A stretch of 64,000 nucleotides of DNA from Micromonospora sp. NBC_01813 (GTDB taxonomy: Bacteria; Actinomycetota; Actinomycetes; Mycobacteriales; Micromonosporaceae). Each line of letters starts with the position of its first letter. Positions within the stretch are counted from its first letter, which is position 1. The stretch lies in assembly GCF_035917335.1 (NCBI RefSeq), contig NZ_CP109067.1, positions 1,304,501 through 1,368,500 on the forward strand, read 5' to 3'. Shown piece by piece: positions 17,745-25,021 of this stretch. The notes below the pieces were generated by a model. It made no database searches. It saw only the letters and a program-made list of their open reading frames with translations, and had not been told where the DNA came from. Both the position numbers and the translations under genes were made by a program.

Positions 17745-19130
17745 ATGAGGATCAAACGAAAACTGCTGATGGGCATGGCCATGTCGTTGGTGGCCGCCGG
17801 CCTGGTGATGCCCGCGCTCACCCCGGCGCACGCGGCATCGCTGGTCGAGGTGACCAGCTTCGGTAACAACCCGGGCGGCATGCGGATGCACGTCTACGTG
17901 CCGGACACCCGCCCGACCAACCCGGCGATCGTCGTGGCCATGCACGGCTGCGGCGGCAACGGCCCCGGCTTCTACTCGGGCAGCGAGTTCGCCGGCCAGG
18001 CCGACCGGTACGGCTTCATCGTGATCTACCCGAGCGCGATGCAGCAGGCCGGGTTCGGCAACTGCTTCGACGTCTGGTCGGCCGCCGCCAAGCAGCGCAA
18101 CGGTGGCAGCGACCCGGTGTCGATCATGTCGATGGTCAACTACGTGCAGCAGCAGTACCGGGGCGACCCCAACCGGGTGTACGCCACCGGCAGCTCGTCC
18201 GGCGGCATGATGACCAACCACATGTTGGCGCTGTATCCGGACGTGTTCAAGGCCGGCGCGGCGTTCATGGGGGTGCCGTTCAACTGCTTTGCCAACGCGG
18301 CCGACTATCCGCCGGGGAGCAGCCAGTGCACCGGTGGGAACATGAACCGTACGCCGCAGCAGTGGGGTGACGCGGTCCGCCAGGCGTACCCGGGCTACTC
18401 CGGCCCACGTCCACGGGTGCAGCTGTGGCACGGCACCAACGACACCCTGGTGCCGTACAGCCTGCTACAGGAGGCCGTCGAGCAGTGGACCAACGTGTTC
18501 GGGCTGAGCCAGACTCCGACGTCGACGGACACCCCGCAGGCCAACTGGAACCGCCGCCGCTTCGCTGACAACTCCGGCACCGTCCAGGTGGAGGCGTACG
18601 CGATCCAGGGCGCCGGGCACAGCCTGCCCAGCGGCGGCATGGCCGCCGCCGCCGTCACGTTCTTCGGCCTGACCGCACCACCGCCGACCACCGCACCTCC
18701 GACCACCGCGCCGCCGACGACGGCACCTCCGACCACCGCACCACCGACGACGGCGCCGCCGACCACCGCACCACCGACCACCGCACCCCCGACGACCCCG
18801 CCGCCCACGTCCGGCGCCTGTCGGGTGACCGCCACGGTCAACGCCTGGAACAACGGCCTGACCGAGAACTTCACCATCAGGAACACCGGTTCCAGCGCCA
18901 TCAACGGCTGGTCCCTGGTCTTCACCCTGCCGGGCGGCCAGAACATCACCGGTGGCTGGAACGCGTCGTACTCTCCGTCCTCCGGGCAGGTCACCGCCCG
19001 GAACATGTCCTACAACGGGTCCATCCCGGTCAACGGGCAGGTCGACATCGGCTTCCAGGCGACCCACACCGGTAACACCGCCAAGCCGAGTTCGTTCACC
19101 CTCAACGGGGCTGTCTGCACCGTAGCCTGA
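17745..19130 (+). CDS. Secreted CE1/PHB-depolymerase-type esterase with CBM2
   Basis: A 461-residue secreted enzyme likely to remove acetyl or feruloyl groups from plant cell-wall polysaccharide. The signal peptide is about 1-29 (MRIKRKLLMG through TPAHA). The esterase domain (about 30-305) has the PHB-depolymerase-like fold: VAMHGCGGNG oxyanion region, the nucleophile Ser in ATGSSSGGMM (G-X-S-X-G), a likely acid in WHGTNDTLVPY and a His in GAGHSLP. A linker of PPTTA repeats follows (about 312-355). The last 100 residues are a family 2 carbohydrate-binding module (CRVTATVNAWNNG to NGAVCTVA) with paired terminal Cys. AAGGAG precedes the ATG at 17745. It faces the PaaX-like regulator and ends before a strong hairpin. 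Confidence 0.92.
   Translation: MRIKRKLLMGMAMSLVAAGLVMPALTPAHAASLVEVTSFGNNPGGMRMHVYVPDTRPTNPAIVVAMHGCGGNGPGFYSGSEFAGQADRYGFIVIYPSAMQQAGFGNCFDVWSAAAKQRNGGSDPVSIMSMVNYVQQQYRGDPNRVYATGSSSGGMMTNHMLALYPDVFKAGAAFMGVPFNCFANAADYPPGSSQCTGGNMNRTPQQWGDAVRQAYPGYSGPRPRVQLWHGTNDTLVPYSLLQEAVEQWTNVFGLSQTPTSTDTPQANWNRRRFADNSGTVQVEAYAIQGAGHSLPSGGMAAAAVTFFGLTAPPPTTAPPTTAPPTTAPPTTAPPTTAPPTTAPPTTAPPTTPPPTSGACRVTATVNAWNNGLTENFTIRNTGSSAINGWSLVFTLPGGQNITGGWNASYSPSSGQVTARNMSYNGSIPVNGQVDIGFQATHTGNTAKPSSFTLNGAVCTVA
18675..18810 (+). repeat. PPTTA-encoding tandem repeat (interdomain linker)
   Basis: About eight imperfect 15-bp units encode the Pro-Thr linker between the esterase and the cellulose-binding module. Units differ mainly at third codon positions, so the peptide, not the DNA, seems to be conserved. 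Confidence 0.9.
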
Positions 19131-19170
19131 CCGATCGCGAGCATGACCGCCGCCGCGACATGACGGCGAC

Positions 19171-19208
19171 CGCCGGGGACGACAGGGGTGACCCTGCCGT
19201 CCCCGGCG
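19171..19208. terminator. Strong bidirectional hairpin terminator
   Basis: An 11-bp outer stem (CGCCGGGGACG and CGTCCCCGGCG) continues after one mismatch into a CAGGG/CCCTG inner stem with a GTGA loop. It lies 41 bp after the esterase stop and 12 bp beyond the stop of the gdhA remnant on the other strand, so it probably served both genes. Confidence 0.8.
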
Positions 19209-19219
19209 ACGATCCGGGA

Positions 19220-19372
19220 TCAGATCAGGCCGTGGGCGAGCATCGCCTCGGCGACCTGGCGGAATCCGGCGATGCTGGCGCCGGCGATGTATTCGCCGGT
19301 CACGCCGTACTCCTCGGCGGTGTCGTGGCAGCGTGCGTGGATGTCCCGCATGATCTCCCGTAGCCGATTCAG
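19220..19372 (-). pseudogene. gdhA: Remnant of glutamate dehydrogenase (C terminus only)
   Basis: About 50 codons ending at a TGA (19220-19222) read LREIMRDIHARCHD, then AEEYGVTGEYIAGASIAGF, then RQVAEAMLAHGLI. This is the C-terminal end of NADP-type glutamate dehydrogenase (family pattern near the end: IM..IH, then GANIAGF.KVADAMLAQG). Upstream the match stops abruptly near 19372, where the frame runs into the 3' end of the subtilase gene. The other 90% of the gene is absent, so this is a dead fragment left by a rearrangement. The adjoining hairpin was probably its terminator. The identification is from memory of the family. Confidence 0.82.
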
Positions 19373-19394
19373 TGCCGGTCTCCGTACTGGTGTC

Positions 19395-21089
19395 TCAGTG
19401 GTGGTGCAGCGGCTTGGTGACTGCTGCGAAGGCGTCGACGATCCCGTGACCGTAGAAGCCGTTGAAGTTCTTGCCACCGGAGCAGTAGGCGTCCCACTCC
19501 GGTGACCGGTCCTCGTTGGCGTACGACACCAGACGCGGCTGCGGGCAGGCGGTCTTGGCGGCGGTCCGGTACAGGTGCGACTCCACCTTGTCCGGGTCCA
19601 GGGTCAACCCGCCCCGGCGGGCGTCGCGCTTGCCGTACTTGCTGACGATCAGCGCGGCCACCCCGGAGACGTGCGGCGACGCCATCGAGGTGCCCTGCAG
19701 GTAGGTGTAGTAGCCGCAGACCCCGGCGGCGGTGCACTCCTTGACCACCATCGACTCGGCGCCCGGCACGATGTTGCCGTCCGCGTCCACCAGTCCCTCC
19801 TCCTGCAGCACGTGCAGCGGATACGACGACAGGATCGTGTTGTCGTACGTGCGGTGGGTCGGGGTGCCGAAACCGTCGCGGAACCAGCCGCCCGGCGCGG
19901 CGACCGAGATCTGCTCGGTGCCGTAGTTGGAGTAGTCGGCCTTGGCCTTCGACGGGCCGACCGACGACACACCGATCACGTGCGCCCCTTCGACCGGCAG
20001 GTCCCAGCAGGTGGCGTTGTCGATCGGACGCAGCCGTGGGGTGCCGCCGTAGTTCGGGCTCGACGTGTCGTCGCGCGGGCTGCCAAGGTCCTCGTGGTTG
20101 TTGCCGAGCGAGCCGACCAGGGTGACGCCGCGCTTGTGCGCGTAGTGCAGGGCCCGGTTGACCGCCTCGATAGTGGCCCGCTGCGAGGCCTGCTCCTCGG
20201 CGGAGTCGGCGGGGTTGTTCAGGCAGTTGTACAGCCACGGGTCGATGTAGAACGACATGTTGACCACGTCGATGCCGGCGTCCCCGGCGTAGACGAGGGC
20301 GTTGACCACCGAGTCGAGGAAGAAGTAGCCGGAGTCCTGGCCGCCCTTGAGCGCAACCAGGGTGACCTTCGGCGCCACGCCGGACAGGCCGAAGCCGTTG
20401 GCGGCGGCACCGATCGTGCCGGCGACGTGGGTGCCGTGGCCGCTGTCGTCACGGTCGACCGGGTCGAGGCAGCTGGCCACCTCGCACTCCCCGTCGATGT
20501 CGACGATGTCGGGGGCGAAGTTGCGTGACAGCGAGTAGCTGAAGTTGGGCGCGATGTCGGGGTGCTGGCCGTCGATGCCGGTGTCCAGGATTCCGACGGT
20601 CACGCCGCGCTCGCCCGGCTCGACCTTGCGGGACTTGTCGGCCCGCATCATCGTCAGGCCCCACAGCTTCTCGTCGAGCGGGTCCATCTGGGCGCCACGG
20701 TTGCCGGCCGCCCCGGCGGACCTGCCGCCGACGATCCGGTGCTCCTGCTCGACGGCGTCGAAGCGGGCGCGGGGGGCGTAGCCGACGGGGCGCTTCTCGG
20801 CCGCGCCGAGCAGCGCTGGCGCGGCGGCGACCTTGGCGGCGAATGCGGCGTCGTCGGTGACGACCTGGTACATGCCGACGTCGACGGTGCTGCCGACCAC
20901 GGTGCCGCCGGCGGCTTCGATCGCGGCGACGGCGGCGGTGGAACTGGTGCCGGCCTCGGCGACCACCGTGTACTCGGCGGCGTCGTCCGAAGTGTCCGGG
21001 GCGGCCGCGGCCGGTCCGGCCGGTATGGCACCCAGCAGGGCCAATGCCGTCGCGGTCGCGACGGCACCGGCGGTGAAGCGTCTGCTCAC
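19395..21089 (-). CDS. Secreted subtilisin-like serine protease (S8)
   Basis: A 564-residue secreted protease. An Arg-containing signal peptide (SRRFTAGAVATATALALL to AAAAP) is followed by an inhibitor-like propeptide (about 35-125) and an S8 catalytic domain. The triad lies in GILDTGIDGQHP (Asp), DSGHGTHVAGTIG (His) and GTSMASPHVSG (Ser). Four or more cysteines in the domain suggest disulfides. The protein ends in KPLHHH. The GTG at 21089 is chosen because AAGGGA lies 7 bp upstream; an adjacent GTG at 21092 and an ATG at 21116 are alternatives. Its 3' end abuts the broken gdhA remnant, so insertion of this region may have destroyed that gene. Confidence 0.92.
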   Translation of the reverse strand: MSRRFTAGAVATATALALLGAIPAGPAAAAPDTSDDAAEYTVVAEAGTSSTAAVAAIEAAGGTVVGSTVDVGMYQVVTDDAAFAAKVAAAPALLGAAEKRPVGYAPRARFDAVEQEHRIVGGRSAGAAGNRGAQMDPLDEKLWGLTMMRADKSRKVEPGERGVTVGILDTGIDGQHPDIAPNFSYSLSRNFAPDIVDIDGECEVASCLDPVDRDDSGHGTHVAGTIGAAANGFGLSGVAPKVTLVALKGGQDSGYFFLDSVVNALVYAGDAGIDVVNMSFYIDPWLYNCLNNPADSAEEQASQRATIEAVNRALHYAHKRGVTLVGSLGNNHEDLGSPRDDTSSPNYGGTPRLRPIDNATCWDLPVEGAHVIGVSSVGPSKAKADYSNYGTEQISVAAPGGWFRDGFGTPTHRTYDNTILSSYPLHVLQEEGLVDADGNIVPGAESMVVKECTAAGVCGYYTYLQGTSMASPHVSGVAALIVSKYGKRDARRGGLTLDPDKVESHLYRTAAKTACPQPRLVSYANEDRSPEWDAYCSGGKNFNGFYGHGIVDAFAAVTKPLHHH

Positions 21090-21267
21090 CACAACATCCC
21101 TTCGTAGAGCGTGCATGTATCACACGGGATCGGCACCGCTACGGGTAGTGGTGCCTGGGGTAATGTACAGCCGCTCCACGCGTTGCGGGAGTCCACTGCG
21201 GGCAGTGTCGACGCCCGCCCGGGACAGGACGGTTTCGTTGCCGGGGCGGTGCGGTTTCGCTACCTGG

Positions 21268-22062
21268 TCAGTGCGATTGACCGAGCTTCCAGTACCCGGT
21301 GAAGGTGATCCGCCGCTTCGGCACACCCGCCTCGACGAGATGCCGGCGGGCCGTCGTCGGCAGGTTCTGCTCACCGGCGAAGTACGCCGACACCGTCGCC
21401 GGGGTGTCCGTCGTCCACGCCCGCACCGCCGCCAGCGCCACCGAGCCCGGTTGGTCCCCGGGTTCGCGGGCCAGCCACCGCAGCTGCACCCCCGCCGGTG
21501 CGTCGACCGGCTGGGCGTCGGCCGGGTCGGGAATCTCGATCAGCGCCAGACCGGTGGCTTCGCGCGGCAGGTCGCGCAGAATCCCGGCGATCGCCGGCAG
21601 TGCGGTCTCGTCACCGGCGAGCAGATGGTAGGTGGTGTCCGGCTCGAAGTCGTAGCCGCGCCCCTGGTCCAGCAGGGCGACGGTGTCGCCCGGCTTGGTC
21701 CGCTGCACCCAGCGGGTGGCGATGCCCTCGTCGCCGTGCACGACGAAGTCGATGTCGAGTTCGCGGTCCTGCGGCCGGAACTCGCGAACGGTGTAGTTAC
21801 GCAGGTGCGGGCGGGTCGCCGACGGTATCCGCAGGTACTTGAGGTAGCCGATCGTGTCGATCCGGTTGGGCAGGTCGAAGCTGGTCTCGCCCTGCTCCTG
21901 TGGCAGGAACAGCCGGAACCAGTGGTCGAAGCCGTGGTTCGGCAGCTGCTGCAGCTGGTCGCCGCCGAGGGTCACCCGGATGATGTTCGGGCTGATCCGT
22001 TCGGTGCCGACGACGTCCACGACACACAGCGTGGTGTGCTTTTTGGCATTCTTGAAACTCAT
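21268..22062 (-). CDS. Siderophore-interacting protein (ferric-siderophore reductase, ViuB/SIP family)
   Basis: A 264-residue cytoplasmic flavoprotein thought to release iron from imported ferric siderophores by reduction. The N-terminal FAD-binding domain contains the conserved RNYTVR (about 88-93) and the following PQDRELDIDFVVHG. The C-terminal SIP domain includes LLAGDETALPAIAGIL and ends with GYWKLGQSH, typical of the family. An iron-box-like palindrome lies just upstream (22075-22093), so transcription should be repressed by a DtxR/IdeR-type regulator when iron is plentiful. No siderophore transporter or biosynthesis gene is in the window, so this is a stand-alone gene here. Confidence 0.93.
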   Translation of the reverse strand: MSFKNAKKHTTLCVVDVVGTERISPNIIRVTLGGDQLQQLPNHGFDHWFRLFLPQEQGETSFDLPNRIDTIGYLKYLRIPSATRPHLRNYTVREFRPQDRELDIDFVVHGDEGIATRWVQRTKPGDTVALLDQGRGYDFEPDTTYHLLAGDETALPAIAGILRDLPREATGLALIEIPDPADAQPVDAPAGVQLRWLAREPGDQPGSVALAAVRAWTTDTPATVSAYFAGEQNLPTTARRHLVEAGVPKRRITFTGYWKLGQSH

Positions 22063-22074
22063 CGTTCTCCCAAC

Positions 22075-22093
22075 TCAGGTATGCCTTACCTTA
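22075..22093 (-). promoter_or_regulatory. DtxR/IdeR-type iron box
   Basis: Read on the minus strand, TAAGGTAAGGCATACCTGA matches the 19-bp actinobacterial iron-box consensus (TTAGGTTAGGCTAACCTAA) at 14 of 19 positions. It lies 13 bp upstream of the siderophore-interacting protein start, where a bound repressor would block transcription. Confidence 0.75.
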
Positions 22094-22253
22094 GTAGGCG
22101 CGTGGGGTTGCTGGAAGCGCGGCGTCGCGTCGTCCGACGTGATCCGATCTAGCAACGACTCAGCCGCTGGCGCCCGGCGGTTGGCCGGATGTCGCGCACT
22201 GTTGGCACTGCTGCCACTTGGCTCGGCCGACCCGGGTGGCAAAGGATTCGCCC

Positions 22254-22703
22254 ATGTCGAAGACTCTCGCCGTACCACCGGCACCGGCGACCGCCGCGGT
22301 CGCCTACTTCACCGCTGCGCTGGCCCACCAGACCGACGTGAGCGACGTGCGCGCGGACCTGGCCGCCGACGTGCCCGGCTTGGTCGTGGTCGACGCCCGT
22401 GGGATCGACGCGTGGCGGCAGGGCCGGCTGCCCGGCGCCGTGCACCTGCCGCATCGCGACATCGCCGCCCGGGCCACCAGCCTGTTCCCGGCCGGTACGG
22501 CGGTCGTCACCTACTGCTGGGGGCCGGGTTGCAACGGTGCAACCCGGGCGGCACTGGAGTTCGCCCGGCTCGGCTACCCCGTCAAGGAGATGATCGGCGG
22601 CTACGAGTACTGGGTGCGGGAAGGCTTCGAAGTGGCCACCGACACCGGGCCGCGTAGCCTGCCGGTCGACGCGCTGACCGCCGTCGCGGACTGCGGCTGT
22701 TAG
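22254..22703 (+). CDS. Rhodanese-like domain protein
   Basis: A 149-residue single rhodanese domain. VVVDARGIDAWRQGRLPGAVHLPH is the usual strand-helix start, and VVTYCWGPGCNGATRAA holds the active-site cysteine (the first Cys) that would carry a persulfide. IGGYEYWVREG is the conserved C-terminal part. The protein ends in DCGC. AAAGGA precedes the ATG at 22254. The exact sulfur acceptor is unknown. It is divergent from the iron-regulated gene and its stop abuts that of the convergent permease. Confidence 0.9.
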   Translation: MSKTLAVPPAPATAAVAYFTAALAHQTDVSDVRADLAADVPGLVVVDARGIDAWRQGRLPGAVHLPHRDIAARATSLFPAGTAVVTYCWGPGCNGATRAALEFARLGYPVKEMIGGYEYWVREGFEVATDTGPRSLPVDALTAVADCGC

Positions 22704-22704
22704 C

Positions 22705-24366
22705 TCAGTCGGCGGCGGGTCCGCCACCGGGTCGGCCACCGGTCCGGATCGCCAGCCGGTCGAGGTAACCCAACTGCAGTCCGACGAACGCGGCCAGGAA
22801 CAACAGCATCAGCGGCAGCGGTAGCACCGCGCCGAGCGCCAGCTCGTCGGCCGCCACCCGACCGGCGGCGCTCTGCGCGAACGCTTCCAGCGGCGCCGGG
22901 CGAGTGGTGGGGCTCTGCGCCACCAGCCACGGCCAGAGCACCTGGCCCGCGCCGACCAGCCAGGTGAGCAACCCGGCCAGGACGACCATCGGCGCGGCCG
23001 GGGCGATCATCGTCCGGCCGAACCCGCCGCCGGCCCGCCAACGCGGCTCCAACCCACGAAACAGCAGGGTGAAGGCGAACAGCGCCGGAACGCTGACCCA
23101 GCCCGGCGGCACCAGACCGAGGAACGTGTCCAGTTGGCCGAGGTCACGGGTCCGCAGATAGGACTCGATGGCCAGCGGACCGGTGCCGACGAACAACCAC
23201 GGCGCGAACGGGACGAGCAGCAACTCACTGAACCGGCCGAACGGGCGCAGCCCGCCGATGGCGAACCCGGCCACCGCGGCGACGCCGACCGCGACCACCG
23301 TCGACAGCAGCGGCGGCAACCAGGTCCAGAGCAGTGTCGCGGACAGGTCCGGCGCCGCGAACGGGGCGACATCGTTGGTGAACCGCAGGCTGCGCCGTAG
23401 CCACGGCCAGGCGCCCCACAGCAGCAGCCCGACGAAGACGCCACCGGCGACCGCCAGCACGATGCGTGCCGGGCGGCCACCGCCGCCGGTTCGCGCGTCG
23501 CCGCCGATGGGAACCTGGACCTGCGCCGGCACATCGACGTCCGCGGTGGCCACCTCGATGCGGGCCCGGCTGGCCAGCAGCAGCGCGGTGGCGGCCAGGC
23601 CGAGCAGCATCAGCGGTCCGAGGAGCAGCACCGCTCCCGCGGAACCGAGGCCGAGCTCCATCCTGGCGAAGGCGAACGCGATGGAACCGGCCAGCGGGGT
23701 GCGACCCGTCGCGCTGCTGATCAGCAGCGGCGCGGTGAAGCTCTGTAGCGCCGTCGCGGTGATCCCGAGCAGCAGCAGGCCGCCGACGACCCCGGCGGCC
23801 GGCAGGGCGTCGACCGGGCGGCGCCGACCACGCAGCGTACCGAGGAAGGCGGTGGTGGCGACGGCGACGATCAGCCCGGCGCCGCTGACCGCGCTGAGCG
23901 CCACCAGCGCCGCGGCCGGCTGCTGCACCGCCGAGACCGGGTCGATGCGGTCGAGACGCCAGCCGACGAGCAGGGCCACTGGCGCGTACCCGGCGACCGG
24001 CACCGCGAGCAGCGCCCGGGTGGCCAGCCGGGCCCGGCGCCCGGCCCGGTCGGCGAGCGCCGCCAGCACCGGTGCGACCAGCAGAGCGAGGACCAGCGGT
24101 ACGACCGCGAGCAGTAGGGCGAGTCCGAGTTCGCCGATGAAGCCCTGCTCGAGCCGGGCCTGGTAGTTGGCGCCGCCGACGTCCTGCGGCGGCGCGAGCA
24201 GGTTGTCCCGGGTCGTCGACCGTCGTACCGCCAGCAGGGTGGGCAGCGCGTACGACCAGGCCAGGGCGAGGAGCGCGGGAAGCAGCAGGGCCAGCGCGAT
24301 GCCGATGCGGGCACCGCTGCCGAGCCGGGCAGTGGGCGCTGTCGTTGGCGGGATCGTGCTGGTCAT
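22705..24366 (-). CDS. Polytopic membrane protein, probable fused ABC-type permease
   Basis: A 553-residue membrane protein with about 11-12 hydrophobic helices and no soluble domain. The second half carries a MalG-like region: an LL.P-type helix, then LRTRDLGQLDTFLGLVPPG and a following helix. This recalls the EAA-loop neighbourhood of binding-protein-dependent sugar permeases. The first half has a similar layout (helices, then QQPAAALVAL and GSIAFAFARMELG), so it may be two permease domains in one chain. No ATPase or binding protein is nearby. GAGGAG precedes the ATG at 24366; a longer N terminus to 24459 lacks such support. The family assignment is tentative; an orphan membrane protein of unknown role is the alternative. 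Confidence 0.68.
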   Translation of the reverse strand: MTSTIPPTTAPTARLGSGARIGIALALLLPALLALAWSYALPTLLAVRRSTTRDNLLAPPQDVGGANYQARLEQGFIGELGLALLLAVVPLVLALLVAPVLAALADRAGRRARLATRALLAVPVAGYAPVALLVGWRLDRIDPVSAVQQPAAALVALSAVSGAGLIVAVATTAFLGTLRGRRRPVDALPAAGVVGGLLLLGITATALQSFTAPLLISSATGRTPLAGSIAFAFARMELGLGSAGAVLLLGPLMLLGLAATALLLASRARIEVATADVDVPAQVQVPIGGDARTGGGGRPARIVLAVAGGVFVGLLLWGAWPWLRRSLRFTNDVAPFAAPDLSATLLWTWLPPLLSTVVAVGVAAVAGFAIGGLRPFGRFSELLLVPFAPWLFVGTGPLAIESYLRTRDLGQLDTFLGLVPPGWVSVPALFAFTLLFRGLEPRWRAGGGFGRTMIAPAAPMVVLAGLLTWLVGAGQVLWPWLVAQSPTTRPAPLEAFAQSAAGRVAADELALGAVLPLPLMLLFLAAFVGLQLGYLDRLAIRTGGRPGGGPAAD

Positions 24367-24457
24367 GCCGCTCCTCGTGGTCGTCGGATGCGCGGTCGTG
24401 GCCGACGATAGGGGTGCGGGGCAACCGGGGTTGCTCCGCATGGTCATGATGGCGGCC

Positions 24458-24907
24458 ATGCTGCATCGGAGATCGTTCCGGCAGCCGCGTCAGCGGCGTA
24501 AGCGGGACAAGTGGGGTAAGGGTGACACCTGCGAGGTGTTGGCGCTGGGCGGCCGGGGAGCGGAGTGCTGCAGTGGCCCGGGTGGCTGCAACATCGTTCC
24601 GCTGCTGCTGACCGTGGCCGGCACCGGCACCGGCGTGAGGACCGCTGCGGCCAGCCAGGGCGCCGTGCCGGGTCGGCCGGGTCGGCCGGGTCGCCGGGAG
24701 CGGGCCGCCCTGGCCGCCATCGGCGGCTACCGGCGGTGGATCTCGCCACGGACGGCGGCGCGGTGCCGGTTCACCCCGACCTGCAGCGCGTACGGGGCGA
24801 CGGCGATCAGCCGGTACGGGTTCGCCGCCGGTGTGCGGATGATCTCCAGCCGGCTGGCCCGTTGCCGGCCGGGCGTGCCGATCGGCACCGCCGATCCGGT
24901 GCCGTGA
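24458..24907 (+). CDS. YidD-like membrane protein insertion efficiency factor
   Basis: About 149 residues; the last 65 match YidD: GGYRRWISPRTAARCRFTP, then TCSAYGATAISRYG, then RLARCRPG and TADPVP, with the three conserved Cys. YidD is a small membrane-associated protein thought to help YidC insert proteins. This copy has a cysteine-rich N-terminal part (ECCSGPGGCN) followed by a short hydrophobic stretch, unlike the shorter YidD next to rnpA. The start is uncertain: ATG at 24458 or GTG at 24536. It is divergent from the permease gene and convergent with the amidase, from which it is separated by a hairpin terminator. Confidence 0.78.
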   Translation: MLHRRSFRQPRQRRKRDKWGKGDTCEVLALGGRGAECCSGPGGCNIVPLLLTVAGTGTGVRTAAASQGAVPGRPGRPGRRERAALAAIGGYRRWISPRTAARCRFTPTCSAYGATAISRYGFAAGVRMISSRLARCRPGVPIGTADPVP

Positions 24908-24964
24908 TCGCCGTGCTGGCCGCCCACCGACGCCGCCCACCGACGCGCCGTCCACCGACACGGC

Positions 24965-25001
24965 CGTGCTGGCCGCCCACGAAAGGTGGACAGCCAGCAC
25001 G
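24965..25001. terminator. Bidirectional hairpin terminator between yidD-like and amidase genes
   Basis: CGTGCTGGC (24965-24973) pairs with GCCAGCACG (24993-25001), and an inner CCCAC/GTGG extends the stem around a GAAA-containing loop. It sits between two convergent genes. A copy of GCCGTGCTGGCCGCCCAC also occurs about 50 bp to the left as a direct repeat. Confidence 0.7.
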
Positions 25002-25021
25002 GGTTCGGGACCTTGACGGGG

